DNA from: Bdellovibrio bacteriovorus
Lineage (GTDB): Bacteria; Bdellovibrionota; Bdellovibrionia; Bdellovibrionales; Bdellovibrionaceae
Reading direction: 5' to 3'
Assembly: GCF_002208115.1 (NCBI RefSeq)
Contig: NZ_CP020946.1
Location: forward strand, 496,001-560,000
Length of the DNA: 64,000 bases
Under the pieces are notes generated by a model. The model had not been told where the DNA came from, did no database searches, and worked only from the letters and a program-made list of their open reading frames with translations. How positions within the stretch are numbered: position 1 is the stretch's first letter; each line of letters opens with the position of its first letter. Shown piece by piece: positions 17,679 to 25,853 of the stretch. The position numbers were made by a program, and so were the translations under genes.

Positions 17679-19106
17679 ATGAAGTTGCACCCGGCTGAAA
17701 TCGCCAAAGAAATTAGGGCCTTTTCTTTCTTTAAATCATTTGCGGATGACCTGCTTTTGCAGACGTCTGCCATGGTTCATTGCGAGTCATTCGCCGCGGG
17801 TTCCTTCATTCTTCAAGAGGGCAAACAAAACAGCTCTCTGTTCTTTTTGAGATCCGGAAAAGTCGAAATTTCCCTGGCTTCTGAAGTGATTGCCACTTTG
17901 GACACCCCGGGTGAGGTGTTCGGTGAAATGAGCGTGATCACCTCCAATCCGACATCCACCACGGTCAAGGCTCTTTCGGCGGTGGAATGTTTTGTGATCC
18001 GGTCTGAGGACTTCGGTCATGTTCATCCCAAAGACAAAGACCGCTTTCAGGCGTTGTTGTTCCAGATTTACTGCAATGTCCTTACTGAACGTCTTATGAA
18101 AACCAACGAAAAAGCGCGACTCTTTGAAATCCTGAACCGCGAACTTCATGAGGCCCAGCAAAAAATCCAGAAAGTCGGCGGACGCGTTTTGTTGGTTGAA
18201 CCGGATAAAAAGCAGCAGCTTCCGATCCGCATGGCTTTGGGGGGCACCGGGGTTCATCTGGACATTGCCAATGATGCCGAAGGTGCACGGGAATTCCTGC
18301 GCGACAATCAGTACGACGTGGTTTTGTGTGAAGAAGGTTGCGTGGAAGTTCTTAAAGAGGTCCACGAAGGCAAAAAGACACCATTTTCAATTTTGCTGAC
18401 CAGTAAGGATGTCCAGGGGAACCTGCGTATTCTGGAAGGCAATCGTTATGTGGATCATATCATTTCCCGGGATGCAGAAGACCGCAACGCCACCATTCGC
18501 TATGTTCTGACGGCGCTGGGAAAACTTCTGAACAAGGATCTGTTCGGTATCGAAAAGTACCTGACCTGGGGAGTGGAAGTTCAAAGAAAGATGGTTTCCA
18601 ACTCGACCCAGCGTGAATCGCTGCGCGAAGATCTGTATGGCTATTTCAAAAAAATGGGGGTTCGTTCCACCATTTTGGACCGTGTGAACACTGTGGTTGA
18701 AGAAATGCTGATGAATGCGATCTATGATGCGCCGGTGGACTCCAACGGAAAATCCATCTTCAATCATGTGTCCCGTAAAGAGGAAATTCAGCTCGACACC
18801 CATCAACAGTCCCAGCTTCGTTACGCCAGTGACGGGGTTTATCTGGCGGTGGGGGTGAAGGATCCGTTTGGGTCTTTGACCAAGGATATCATCATTGACT
18901 ATCTGCTAAGCTGTTACAATGGCGCGGCGGGAAGCATGAACGCCAACAAAGGCGGCGCCGGGCGCGGCCTTCATCAGATCATCGAAAATGCGGATCTGAC
19001 TGTGTTCAACGTTAAAAAAGGCGTCTGCACAGAAGTCATCTGCATGTTCAATATCGACGGCCAGAAGCGGGAAGCCCAGCCGTCATTCCACTATTTCTTC
19101 GTATAA
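17679..19106 (+). CDS. cNMP-binding / pseudo-receiver / HATPase regulator
   Basis: A 475-residue cytoplasmic protein with three parts. Residues about 12-130 are a cyclic-nucleotide-binding fold (FSFFKSFADDLL, LQEGKQNSSLFFLRSGKVEI, PGEVFGEMSVITSNPTSTTVKA); the Arg that normally holds the phosphate is Thr. About 165-285 resembles a response-regulator receiver (GGRVLLVEPDKKQQLP), but the phospho-Asp strand reads YDVVLCEEGC, so no acceptor. About 335-465 is a GHKL ATPase like anti-sigma kinases: VVEEMLMNAIYDAP (N-box), VKDPFGSL, KGGAGRGLHQI. There is no HisKA domain. It probably acts by binding or Ser/Thr kinase activity; the partner is unknown. Confidence 0.8.
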   Translation: MKLHPAEIAKEIRAFSFFKSFADDLLLQTSAMVHCESFAAGSFILQEGKQNSSLFFLRSGKVEISLASEVIATLDTPGEVFGEMSVITSNPTSTTVKALSAVECFVIRSEDFGHVHPKDKDRFQALLFQIYCNVLTERLMKTNEKARLFEILNRELHEAQQKIQKVGGRVLLVEPDKKQQLPIRMALGGTGVHLDIANDAEGAREFLRDNQYDVVLCEEGCVEVLKEVHEGKKTPFSILLTSKDVQGNLRILEGNRYVDHIISRDAEDRNATIRYVLTALGKLLNKDLFGIEKYLTWGVEVQRKMVSNSTQRESLREDLYGYFKKMGVRSTILDRVNTVVEEMLMNAIYDAPVDSNGKSIFNHVSRKEEIQLDTHQQSQLRYASDGVYLAVGVKDPFGSLTKDIIIDYLLSCYNGAAGSMNANKGGAGRGLHQIIENADLTVFNVKKGVCTEVICMFNIDGQKREAQPSFHYFFV

Positions 19107-19903
19107 GTGATCAGACCCAGCAACATCTGTCCCAGAAGCACGCAAGGCACTGTGGGCAGATTGGTGGATATCAATGAGGTCGCAAAGCCCAAAGCCGTTC
19201 CCCCCAGGGAAATCACCAGCATTCGGATCAGATAACTTTGTAAATTGCGACTGCGGGTGGATGTAAAGCTGGTTGCGATGAACAGGGATCCGATAGTGAA
19301 CAGATAACCCATGCTTTGGATCGCCATCGTCGTCAGCAGCAGCGTTCCCACGTCAAAGACGCGATTTTGCCAGGTGCGATGAATATAGCTGTGGTTGACC
19401 ATTTGGAAAGACGCCAGCGACAAGGATCTCCAGAACTTCAGAACAAAGACGCCAAAAAACACGGCCGCCAGCAAACACAATTGCGCCCCCGTATCACTCA
19501 TCACCGCCAGATCACCGAAGTAAGAGGCGGCAATATGGCTTTCCAGGGCCGGGGTAAGATAGCTGGTCAGATAGGTCAGCGACAGGAAGAACACAAACAG
19601 GGTCAGATAGATGTGGTTGCGATCGGACTTTGTCTGAATCAACTGATCCATCAGTAATAAAGTCACCCAACCCAGGGATAATCCCGCCACCAGGCTGATA
19701 CCATGAAAATCAGTGCCCAGCAGAATATTGATCACCAGGCCCAGAACAATCCCCAGGGAGGCGCCCTGTCCCAGAACAAAAATTTGCGCGCTTTTTTCAC
19801 GCGCACTCCACTGGGACCCGATCAGTGCCAGCACCGCCGCCATCAACACCGACGACGGCAGGGACCACTTATAGATTTGCAGCAGTTCAATAAAGGATGT
19901 CAT
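19091..19903 (-). CDS. znuB: Zinc/manganese-type ABC transporter permease
   Basis: Inner-membrane permease of the ABC-3 family, about 270 residues from the ATG at 19903, which overlaps the ATPase stop (ATGA). Eight hydrophobic segments are visible, with the family's long loop-helix pattern (GQGASLGIVLGLVINILLG, QNRVFDVGTLLLTTMAI, GGTALGFATSLISTNLPT). It forms the channel of the znuA-C-B importer. Zinc is inferred from the His-rich neighbours; manganese cannot be excluded. It is the last gene of the six-gene unit and overlaps the convergent gene by 16 bases. Confidence 0.87.
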   Translation of the reverse strand: MTSFIELLQIYKWSLPSSVLMAAVLALIGSQWSAREKSAQIFVLGQGASLGIVLGLVINILLGTDFHGISLVAGLSLGWVTLLLMDQLIQTKSDRNHIYLTLFVFFLSLTYLTSYLTPALESHIAASYFGDLAVMSDTGAQLCLLAAVFFGVFVLKFWRSLSLASFQMVNHSYIHRTWQNRVFDVGTLLLTTMAIQSMGYLFTIGSLFIATSFTSTRSRNLQSYLIRMLVISLGGTALGFATSLISTNLPTVPCVLLGQMLLGLITYTKK

Positions 19904-20469
19904 CGGATCTCCAGCACACGCACGCGGTTCCATTCAGCGGTCAAAGCGCGATGGGACACCAAAATCAATGAACTTTGCGGATGTTCTTTCAGGTAAGTCC
20001 CCAGAGCTTCTTCCAACTGCAGGGTGGATTCAGAGTCCACATGATTAAACGGTTCATCCAGAATCAACAGACGGGGCCTTTTAGCGAGCACGGCTGAAAG
20101 CAGGATCTTCTGCCGTTCGCCACCGCTGGCGGTGTTCCACTTTTTATCCAGATCCATGTTCTTTAATAGGGGGTGGGATCCTTCGTTATCGCCCAGCAGA
20201 TCACGCAAAGTCAGTGGCAGATGAAAATGAAGTGTTCCCAGTTGCGGCAGATATTGGATGTCTTTTTGCGGAATTGAAAACTGAAAGCGGCCCTCAAAGT
20301 ACTTATGCAGCCCCAGCAGGGTTTTTAGCAGCGTGCTTTTTCCAGCGCCGTTTTCACCACGCAGGAAAAGAACTTCACCATCATTCAGTTCAAGGTTCAC
20401 CACGGGTGAAAGCGCCAGACCATCAGAGCTTAGAACCCGCAAGTCCCGGGCGGAAAGCAAGGAACTCAT
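19900..20469 (-). CDS. znuC: Zinc/manganese-type ABC transporter ATPase (short)
   Basis: ATPase of the importer. Walker A GENGAGKSTLL (about 37-45), Q-loop LPQLG, signature ASGGERQK, Walker B LLILDEPFNHVD and switch LVSHRAL are all present. At 189 residues it is shorter than typical ZnuC (about 250) and lacks a C-terminal extension, but no catalytic piece is missing. Both ends overlap neighbours by 4 bases (ATGA), so it is translated together with the binding protein and the permease. Confidence 0.88.
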   Translation of the reverse strand: MSSLLSARDLRVLSSDGLALSPVVNLELNDGEVLFLRGENGAGKSTLLKTLLGLHKYFEGRFQFSIPQKDIQYLPQLGTLHFHLPLTLRDLLGDNEGSHPLLKNMDLDKKWNTASGGERQKILLSAVLAKRPRLLILDEPFNHVDSESTLQLEEALGTYLKEHPQSSLILVSHRALTAEWNRVRVLEIR

Positions 20470-21341
20470 TTCACTGACCCCACCAGCAGCTCCTGCAGTT
20501 TCGCGATGGAGCTGGCATCACCTTTTGTTTGCACATAAGAAGGCACGATCATCACGGGCACGCCGGAAAGTTCCTGAAAGCGCTCCAGGGTTTTATGCGG
20601 AGCTGATGCCGTTGCAAAGAGCACAGTCACTTTATTGTCCTTGGCAAGTTTGGCAGCCTGAGCGATGCGCGCCGCAGACGGAGGCATTCCCGGTTTTTCT
20701 TCCAAAGAACCTGCGGATTCAAGCCCGTAGGCGCTGAAGAAGTAAGTGAATTCCTTGTGATACTCCATCACTTTGGTTTTCTTAACGGTTTTTGCCAGAC
20801 GCTCCTGCAGGCGGGTCATTTCGGCTTTGAATGCATCATAATTTTTCTCAAACGCCGCACTTTCCTGAGGTAACGCCGCTGACAGCACTCGCACCACTTC
20901 GCGCCCGGCTTCGGCCATTTTCAAAGGGCTTAATGTGAAGTGAGGATTGCCGTGTGCGTGAACATCGCCCAGCGAGCGATTGATCACACCCGTCGGGACG
21001 TCCAAGGGCTTGATGCTGTTGCCAAGAATGCAGGAGCCAGTGCCTCCATCCTGAATTTTCGCATTCCCGGATTTGGAAAGAACTTTCGGAAGCCAGCCGA
21101 CCTCCAGTTCAAGCCCCATGGAACAGACGATGTCGGCGCGGTTTACTTTCAGAATGTAATCAGGGCGGGCTTCGGCAAAGTGTGCATCTTCAGAACCTGA
21201 AAGCAGACTTTGTACCTCCACCTGCTCTTGTCCGATGGCACGCACCACTTCAGCAATGTCCGGCAATGTGGTGACAACTTTGATTTTGGCCTGAGCATAA
21301 GGACTAAAAAGCAACAGCGCAGAAAGCAAAAATTTATTCAT
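20466..21341 (-). CDS. znuA: Zinc-type periplasmic metal-binding protein
   Basis: Periplasmic cluster A-I metal-binding protein, 291 residues with a Sec signal (ending near YAQAKIKV). Metal ligands are readable: SEDAHFAEARPDYIL (first His), GDVHAHGNPHFTLSP (His cluster), MEYHKEFTYFF (third His) and a late acidic region. The His-rich VHAHGNPH loop is short, compared with the long charged loop of many ZnuA proteins. It hands metal to the permease encoded just downstream. Two Cys (IVCSMG and GSCILG) could form a disulphide. Confidence 0.9.
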   Translation of the reverse strand: MNKFLLSALLLFSPYAQAKIKVVTTLPDIAEVVRAIGQEQVEVQSLLSGSEDAHFAEARPDYILKVNRADIVCSMGLELEVGWLPKVLSKSGNAKIQDGGTGSCILGNSIKPLDVPTGVINRSLGDVHAHGNPHFTLSPLKMAEAGREVVRVLSAALPQESAAFEKNYDAFKAEMTRLQERLAKTVKKTKVMEYHKEFTYFFSAYGLESAGSLEEKPGMPPSAARIAQAAKLAKDNKVTVLFATASAPHKTLERFQELSGVPVMIVPSYVQTKGDASSIAKLQELLVGSVK

Positions 21342-21350
21342 GTCAGGCTC

Positions 21351-22409
21351 CTAGAATGAATGGGCCGGGTGGGCGCCAAGGATCGCCACCCACTGCAGTT
21401 CGATTTTCTGGCTGATGGTGTCGGATTCGCCCTGATAAGTTTGATTATCATAGGTGTACGCCACACGCAGCAAAGAGAACTCGCTGTTTTTAAAAGTCAA
21501 AGTCGGGACAAATCCATAATCCAGATTTTCTTGTCGGGAGCCATCGCTGATAAAGCTGCGGGACAGATCCGAGAACAAATCCACACGCAGTCCCAGGAAC
21601 AGTCTTTCTGACAAAGACATCTGAGGATAGAAGTAAGCACCAATGTCTTCCTGAGTGTCCGCCCCCGGCCCACTCAAGTTGCGGTACCAGATTTCAGACT
21701 GGAACAGGAAGCTGAGGGTTTTGCCCTTTGTTTTTTTAAACACAAAATCCAGACCGTAAAGCTGGGTTTTGGTTTCTGCCGCGTCGGTGCGGCCCAGATA
21801 GTTCATGCCCCATTGAAGCGCACCGGCCTCGCCGAAGTCGACAAAGTTCACCGGGTGGATGTAGTGAGTGGGCACCTGCGGCTTTTCGCCCTCATCGTGG
21901 CTGTGCCCATAAGTGTAGCCATTGGTCACACCCAGGGTGATATCCCAGTAGCTGTCCGTGGGAAGCAGAGTTGAAAACTCTGCGCCAGTATCGGCGACAC
22001 CTTCCTCATCAAAGAATTCAGCCTGTACGCGGGGAGCCGACACAAACGCCCAGTCGTGTTGGTGGAACTGATTAAGTCGACCCACACCCAGAAAGAATTT
22101 TCCGACGCGGAAGCGGGAATTTGGAATCACTTTGCTGGAACCCACATAGGCTTCGTGAACTTCGGCCACGAACTCGCCTTCTTCATTGTGAGCGGCAAAG
22201 TTCAGGTAAGCATCAAAGGTCGGATCCAAAGGCCCAAAGAACATCAATTCGGCAGCGCGGATGTCCAGCTTGTTTTCGGCAGAGTCCTCGAAGTTCAGCG
22301 GCGCCACCAGATCCAGTGCGGCTGCAGATTGCATGTTTTGCAGAACCTGGGCGGAAGCTGTCGTTGCGGTGGAAGAAAGCAAGGCGGCGGTCAGAATCAG
22401 TTTTTTCAT
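21351..22409 (-). CDS. Porin-like outer-membrane protein in the zinc unit
   Basis: A 352-residue exported protein (signal peptide ending ATTASAQ). The mature sequence has the alternating strand pattern of a phosphate-porin-like barrel: AELMFFGPLDPTFDAYLNFAAH, EVHEAYVGSSKVIPNSRFRVGKFF (in part) and GRLNQFHQHDWAFV. It is rich in His, notably TYGHSHDEGEKPQVPTHYIH, which lies where an external loop or channel mouth could be. It ends in HPAHSF. Position between the lipoprotein gene and znuA suggests a role in moving metal across the outer membrane. I infer this from context; no metal-specific porin family can be proved by eye. Confidence 0.8.
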   Translation of the reverse strand: MKKLILTAALLSSTATTASAQVLQNMQSAAALDLVAPLNFEDSAENKLDIRAAELMFFGPLDPTFDAYLNFAAHNEEGEFVAEVHEAYVGSSKVIPNSRFRVGKFFLGVGRLNQFHQHDWAFVSAPRVQAEFFDEEGVADTGAEFSTLLPTDSYWDITLGVTNGYTYGHSHDEGEKPQVPTHYIHPVNFVDFGEAGALQWGMNYLGRTDAAETKTQLYGLDFVFKKTKGKTLSFLFQSEIWYRNLSGPGADTQEDIGAYFYPQMSLSERLFLGLRVDLFSDLSRSFISDGSRQENLDYGFVPTLTFKNSEFSLLRVAYTYDNQTYQGESDTISQKIELQWVAILGAHPAHSF

Positions 22410-23014
22410 CAGTGTCCATCCTGTGGGGAAGAAAGGCGTGCATTCAACAGTTGAGCGTTCGTGGCGGTGAAGCCCCAGGCCCGTCCAGAACCATTTCCGG
22501 GAGCGGCATCATAGTTCAGATCCAGGCTGTCTTCAGCACTGTTGTAAACTGTGTTGGTGTGATCCATGCCCGAGGACTTGGCACCATTCCAGATCAGCAC
22601 GTGTGCGGGACGTTCATTGTTGTGAATATCCAGGGTGAAAGTCAAAGTTGTGGAGGCATACACGGCAGCAAACAAAGAACTCCAGTCCTGCACTTCGCCT
22701 TGAGCGTCGGCATGCACCTGCAATACATTTCCAATGCGTGTGAATGTCACCGTGAATCCACTTTGCAGGCTGGAATTTGCGAATGTGTGCAGGCTCAAGG
22801 AACCACCGTCATTCAGGGTGAAGGTGATTTCAAAATTGGCTCCGGCAGAAACAGCCGAAATACCTTCGCTCATCAGGCCTTTGCCTGAACCCAGATCATA
22901 ATAGGAAGAGTCACCCACCTGCAGCGCCTTGCTGAGGTTGTCTTTGTCGGGATTGTGACCACCGCCGCAAGCTGCCAAAGCCAGAGAGAAGAAAACAGTT
23001 AAAAGCTTCTTCAT
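22409..23014 (-). CDS. Lipoprotein of the zinc unit
   Basis: A 201-residue lipoprotein (signal ending LALAACGGGHNPDKD). The mature part is beta-rich (FEITFTLNDGGSLSLHTFAN, GFTVTFTRIGNVLQVHADAQ) and contains scattered His and acidic residues (HIHNNE-like stretch DIHNNERPAH, GMDHTN, SPQDGH at the very end). Its stop overlaps the start of the porin-like gene by one base (TGATG), indicating coupled translation. Family not recognised; a metal-binding or receptor-partner role is inferred from the operon. Confidence 0.78.
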   Translation of the reverse strand: MKKLLTVFFSLALAACGGGHNPDKDNLSKALQVGDSSYYDLGSGKGLMSEGISAVSAGANFEITFTLNDGGSLSLHTFANSSLQSGFTVTFTRIGNVLQVHADAQGEVQDWSSLFAAVYASTTLTFTLDIHNNERPAHVLIWNGAKSSGMDHTNTVYNSAEDSLDLNYDAAPGNGSGRAWGFTATNAQLLNARLSSPQDGH

Positions 23015-23017
23015 CGA

Positions 23018-23584
23018 CTACTCCTGATAGCGGGGTTCGTTCGGACCCGGATTTCTGCTGCGGTGACAGTCAAAGTGATCACCGTGCATGTGACACATGA
23101 AATGGGACTTCACTTCTCCCGCACCCGCGTTGTGAGTCAGCGTTGCCCAGATGCCTCCTCCAGTCTGCCACATTTTCACATTCGTGATCTGGGACAGAGG
23201 CGCAATTTTTCTGGTGAAGATGTCTGCGGAATAAGCCAAAGAAGCGGCGAATTCATCAACGCTAAAGCTGATGTCGTTCGCAGGGGAGTCGATCACTCCC
23301 AAATCTGCAGAGTCATGGCAGTGAGCTTCCTGAGCATCGCCGTGAGCATGGAAATGGCAGTCATAACCCACCACGCGGGCTGTGCCGGAGTTATCCATAT
23401 AGGTCAGTTTCACGGCCGCTTCATCATCCGCTTTGAAAGTTTGAAAGCCCACCAGACCGCCGATGTTGCCGCTTTCAAAAAGTTCCAACGCCGCCACCGA
23501 TGCCAAGGTCACCGGAGATTGGTTCAAAACGGTGTTGCCATGATCATGAGGCAGGGCCAACAATAAAGAGAAGATGAGTTTCAT
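23018..23584 (-). CDS. His/Cys-rich exported protein, first gene of the zinc unit
   Basis: A 188-residue protein with a short hydrophobic start (MKLIFSLLLALP) immediately followed by HDHG. Two dense ligand clusters are visible: YDCHFHAHGDAQEAHCHDS (about residues 74-92) and SHFMCHMHGDHFDCHRS (about 160-176), each with two Cys and four or more His. Such clusters typically bind zinc or another soft transition metal. It begins the unit that runs through lipoprotein, porin, znuA, znuC and znuB; AAGGAG lies 6 bases before the ATG. Family not recognised; it may be a periplasmic metal buffer or sensor. Confidence 0.82.
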   Translation of the reverse strand: MKLIFSLLLALPHDHGNTVLNQSPVTLASVAALELFESGNIGGLVGFQTFKADDEAAVKLTYMDNSGTARVVGYDCHFHAHGDAQEAHCHDSADLGVIDSPANDISFSVDEFAASLAYSADIFTRKIAPLSQITNVKMWQTGGGIWATLTHNAGAGEVKSHFMCHMHGDHFDCHRSRNPGPNEPRYQE

Positions 23585-23632
23585 AGGTTACTCCTTGGAT
23601 TCTTTTGCTTCTAACAAGGTCACTTTCTAATT

Positions 23633-23645
23633 GCAAGATATTTGC
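23633..23645. promoter_or_regulatory. Candidate operator for the zinc unit
   Basis: GCAA-GATAT-TTGC is a perfect 4+4 inverted repeat 49 bases upstream of the first gene of the unit. On the minus strand TTGCAA and a weak TAGAAG 17 bases later could be -35 and -10 boxes overlapping it. A Zur-like repressor would be expected here, but the repeat is too short to name. Confidence 0.25.
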
Positions 23646-23781
23646 GTTTAGATGGTGGAACTGAATTGATTTTGGGTTTAACAATGTCTAAGTGCTTGAA
23701 ATTACGAAGCAAGGGGCAGCGAATCGTTGCATATTTAAGTCTGCGGTTGCACCCCCGGGGGGCTGGGGTTACAAGGGGCCC

Positions 23782-25002
23782 ATGCCAGGACTGATTCGTT
23801 TTCGATGGATAGCTATTGTGTCTTTGTTGCTTGGAACCATCCCGCTTTTGAAGTGGGGTTATCTGGACAAGCGTCATTTTCCGTACATTATTGCAGTGCT
23901 GACGTTGCTGGCGATCTTGAATGTTTTGGCTCACAGTATCTGGCCGAAACAAGAAGACTATGGACAGAAGCAAGTGCTGGTGCATTTGTGGGTGGATCTG
24001 CTGGCGGCTTCCGGATTGTTGTTCGTAAGTGGTTCTGCCGACAATCCGTTTGTCAGCATTCTTTGCATTCACTCATTCCTGGGTGGGATGCTTTTGCGAA
24101 AAAAAGCATCCTATGTTTTCGGAGCTTCCGTTTTGGTGCTGCTGTCGCTATTGCAGTATGAAACCTGGCTGGACTCACAAAAGACGGTGGGGATTGATTT
24201 CTCAGAACTGTCTTTGCGCTTCCTTTCCCAGTGGGTTTTGATCACGGCCAGTTGGTTTGTCAGTCATTATTTTTCCAGTCTGCTGGAGCGTAAAGAAAAG
24301 CGCATCCGTCTTTTGCAGGACCGTCAGCATCAGGCGGATCGCTTGAAGGCTTTGGGTGCCCTGACGGCGGGTTTTTCCCATCAATTGGCAACACCGATGA
24401 ATTCGCTGAAACTTCGCATGGAGCGGGGCTTGCGCAAGCTGCCGGAAGAAAGCTCTGGCGCTCGTGAGGAATTTGAAAAAGCACAAAGTTCACTTGATGA
24501 GTGCGTTCGTGTTTTCCAGCACATGGCTTCAGTCTTTTCACGCTCTTCCCAAAGCGAACTGCAACGGGTGGAACTGCCGGTGCTGGTGAAGGATTTGATT
24601 GGCGTGTGGGAAAAAGAAAATGCCGGGGTTGTGGTTGAATCCCATCTGACCACTGATTCTTTGTGGTGTCGTTTGCAGACGCTGGCTTTTTCCCAGACAT
24701 TGTTTGATCTTTTGGACAATGCTTTGGAGGCGTCCCCGGTGCCAAGCCCGCTTTACGTGCGCCTGTTCAAAGAGGACACCTGGGCGGTGCTGGAAGTGGT
24801 CGACAAAGGTTCGGGCATTTCGGCAGAAATCCTGTCGCGTTTGGGTGAGCCGTTCGTGACTGGCAAAGAAGCGGGCAACGGTCTGGGAATTTATTCTGCG
24901 CAAATGATGGCTCAGGCCAGCGGCGGGGATTTTGTAATCACCAATAACGTCAGCGGCAAGGGCGCCACGGCCCGCATCCGTCTGCCTTTGGAGGAAAAGT
25001 AA
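23782..25002 (+). CDS. regB: RegB/PrrB-like sensor histidine kinase
   Basis: Membrane kinase. I start it at the ATG at 23782 (GLIRFRWIAIVSLLLG opens the first membrane helix), since an upstream in-frame ATG at 23692 adds a non-conserved tail. About six hydrophobic helices fill residues 1-170. The H-box reads ALGALTAGFSHQLATPMNSL (phospho-His in SHQLATP), the form found in RegB/PrrB, then N-box DLLDNALEAS, G1 VDKGSGIS and G2 GNGLGIYSAQ. RegB homologues sense respiratory redox state through a Cys and quinone; I could not identify the redox Cys here with confidence. The stop overlaps the regulator gene (TAATG). Confidence 0.85.
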   Translation: MPGLIRFRWIAIVSLLLGTIPLLKWGYLDKRHFPYIIAVLTLLAILNVLAHSIWPKQEDYGQKQVLVHLWVDLLAASGLLFVSGSADNPFVSILCIHSFLGGMLLRKKASYVFGASVLVLLSLLQYETWLDSQKTVGIDFSELSLRFLSQWVLITASWFVSHYFSSLLERKEKRIRLLQDRQHQADRLKALGALTAGFSHQLATPMNSLKLRMERGLRKLPEESSGAREEFEKAQSSLDECVRVFQHMASVFSRSSQSELQRVELPVLVKDLIGVWEKENAGVVVESHLTTDSLWCRLQTLAFSQTLFDLLDNALEASPVPSPLYVRLFKEDTWAVLEVVDKGSGISAEILSRLGEPFVTGKEAGNGLGIYSAQMMAQASGGDFVITNNVSGKGATARIRLPLEEK

Positions 25003-25526
25003 TGGAACAACATGCAAAACGACTTTTGCTGGTGGAAGACGACCAGGGTTTGCGTGAAGTGTTGACCGAAGAACTGCAAGAGCGTGGTTTTAAGGTGAAG
25101 GCCTATGCTGATATGCCCGCGGTGGCAGAGCTGGGGGAAGTTGACTGGGCGCTTTTGGATTTGCGCGTGGGCAGTGAAAATGGCCTGGAGCTTTTAAAAG
25201 ATCTGAAGACCCGCCATCCGCAAGTCAAAGTTGTGATGATGAGTGGCTTTGGCAGTGTGGCTTCCGCGGTGAAGGCCATGCAACTGGGTGCACATAACTT
25301 TATCGTCAAGCCAGTCACGGTGGAAATGATTTTAAGAGCCTTCAGTGATCAGGCCGAAAACATGGAGCTGCCGGAGGAAGAAATCTCCCTGGCGCGCATG
25401 GAGCGTGAATACATTGATTATGTCCTGCAAAGTTCTGAGGGTAATATCACCCAAGCCGCCAAAAAGCTGGGTCTGCACCGCCAGAGCCTTCAGCGCAAAC
25501 TGCGCAAGAACATCCCCCGCAAATAA
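25002..25526 (+). CDS. regA: RegA/PrrA/ActR-like response regulator
   Basis: A 174-residue DNA-binding regulator, the normal RegA length. The receiver has acidic pair VEDD, phospho-Asp in WALLDLRVGSENGLELL, a switch Ser in VMMSGFGSV and the Lys in FIVKPVT. The C-terminal Fis-type helix-turn-helix is GNITQAAKKLGLHRQSLQRKLRK, close to the conserved RegA recognition helix. No AAA domain is present, so it does not need sigma-54. It is the partner of the kinase directly upstream, overlapping by one base, and it is followed by a terminator. Confidence 0.88.
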   Translation: MEQHAKRLLLVEDDQGLREVLTEELQERGFKVKAYADMPAVAELGEVDWALLDLRVGSENGLELLKDLKTRHPQVKVVMMSGFGSVASAVKAMQLGAHNFIVKPVTVEMILRAFSDQAENMELPEEEISLARMEREYIDYVLQSSEGNITQAAKKLGLHRQSLQRKLRKNIPRK

Positions 25527-25555
25527 GCCAGTTCCCGGATTTATATTTCCTTCAG

Positions 25556-25591
25556 ACCCACTCCCTCAGTTTTAACGTCGGAGTGGGTTTT
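25556..25591 (+). terminator. Terminator of the regB-regA-like unit
   Basis: ACCCACTCC (25556-25564) pairs with GGAGTGGGT (25580-25588) around a 15-base loop and is followed by TTT, 30 bases past the regulator stop. Confidence 0.8.
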
Positions 25592-25654
25592 GCAAAATCA
25601 ACATATTGATGTTGTAATTACGATGTATTTACATTTTTGAAGAAGCACGGTAAT

Positions 25655-25853
25655 ATGGAATTTGAGTGGGACGATGATAAAGCCCAGAGCAACTACAAAA
25701 AACACGGAGTCAGATTCTCTGAAGCAGTGACGACGTTTCGAGACTCTCACGCTCTGGAGATGTTGGATCAGGAAAGCTCTGCTAATGAAGACGGCAAGAA
25801 GGGCAACATCCCGGGAAATGGAATCATATCTACGAGGTTTGCATGAAGAGTGA
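25655..25853 (+). pseudogene. brnT: Decayed BrnT-family toxin gene
   Basis: The frame from the ATG at 25655 encodes a clear BrnT start (FEWDDDKAQSNYKKHGVRFSEAVTTF, first 26 residues in family positions) up to about SANED near 25792. It then drifts into unrelated sequence. In the +1 frame from about 25788 to the TGA at 25853 the BrnT C-terminus reappears (ARRATSREMESYLRGLHEE, cf. family SARKATRRER). The middle strands of the RNase fold, about 25-30 residues, are missing. So a deletion not divisible by three has removed the core and shifted the frame. The remnant end overlaps the next gene by 11 bases, as in intact brnT-brnA pairs. Confidence 0.78.

Noticed and set aside
22121-22888. 255-codon plus-strand frame across the porin-like and lipoprotein genes
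   Set aside because: It spans the joint of two minus-strand genes with signal peptides and coupled stop/start, and has no ribosome site or domain.
25637-25846. 69-residue frame read as an intact small protein
   Set aside because: The C-terminal half is out of frame; the family's own C-terminus appears in the +1 frame, so a decayed toxin explains it better.
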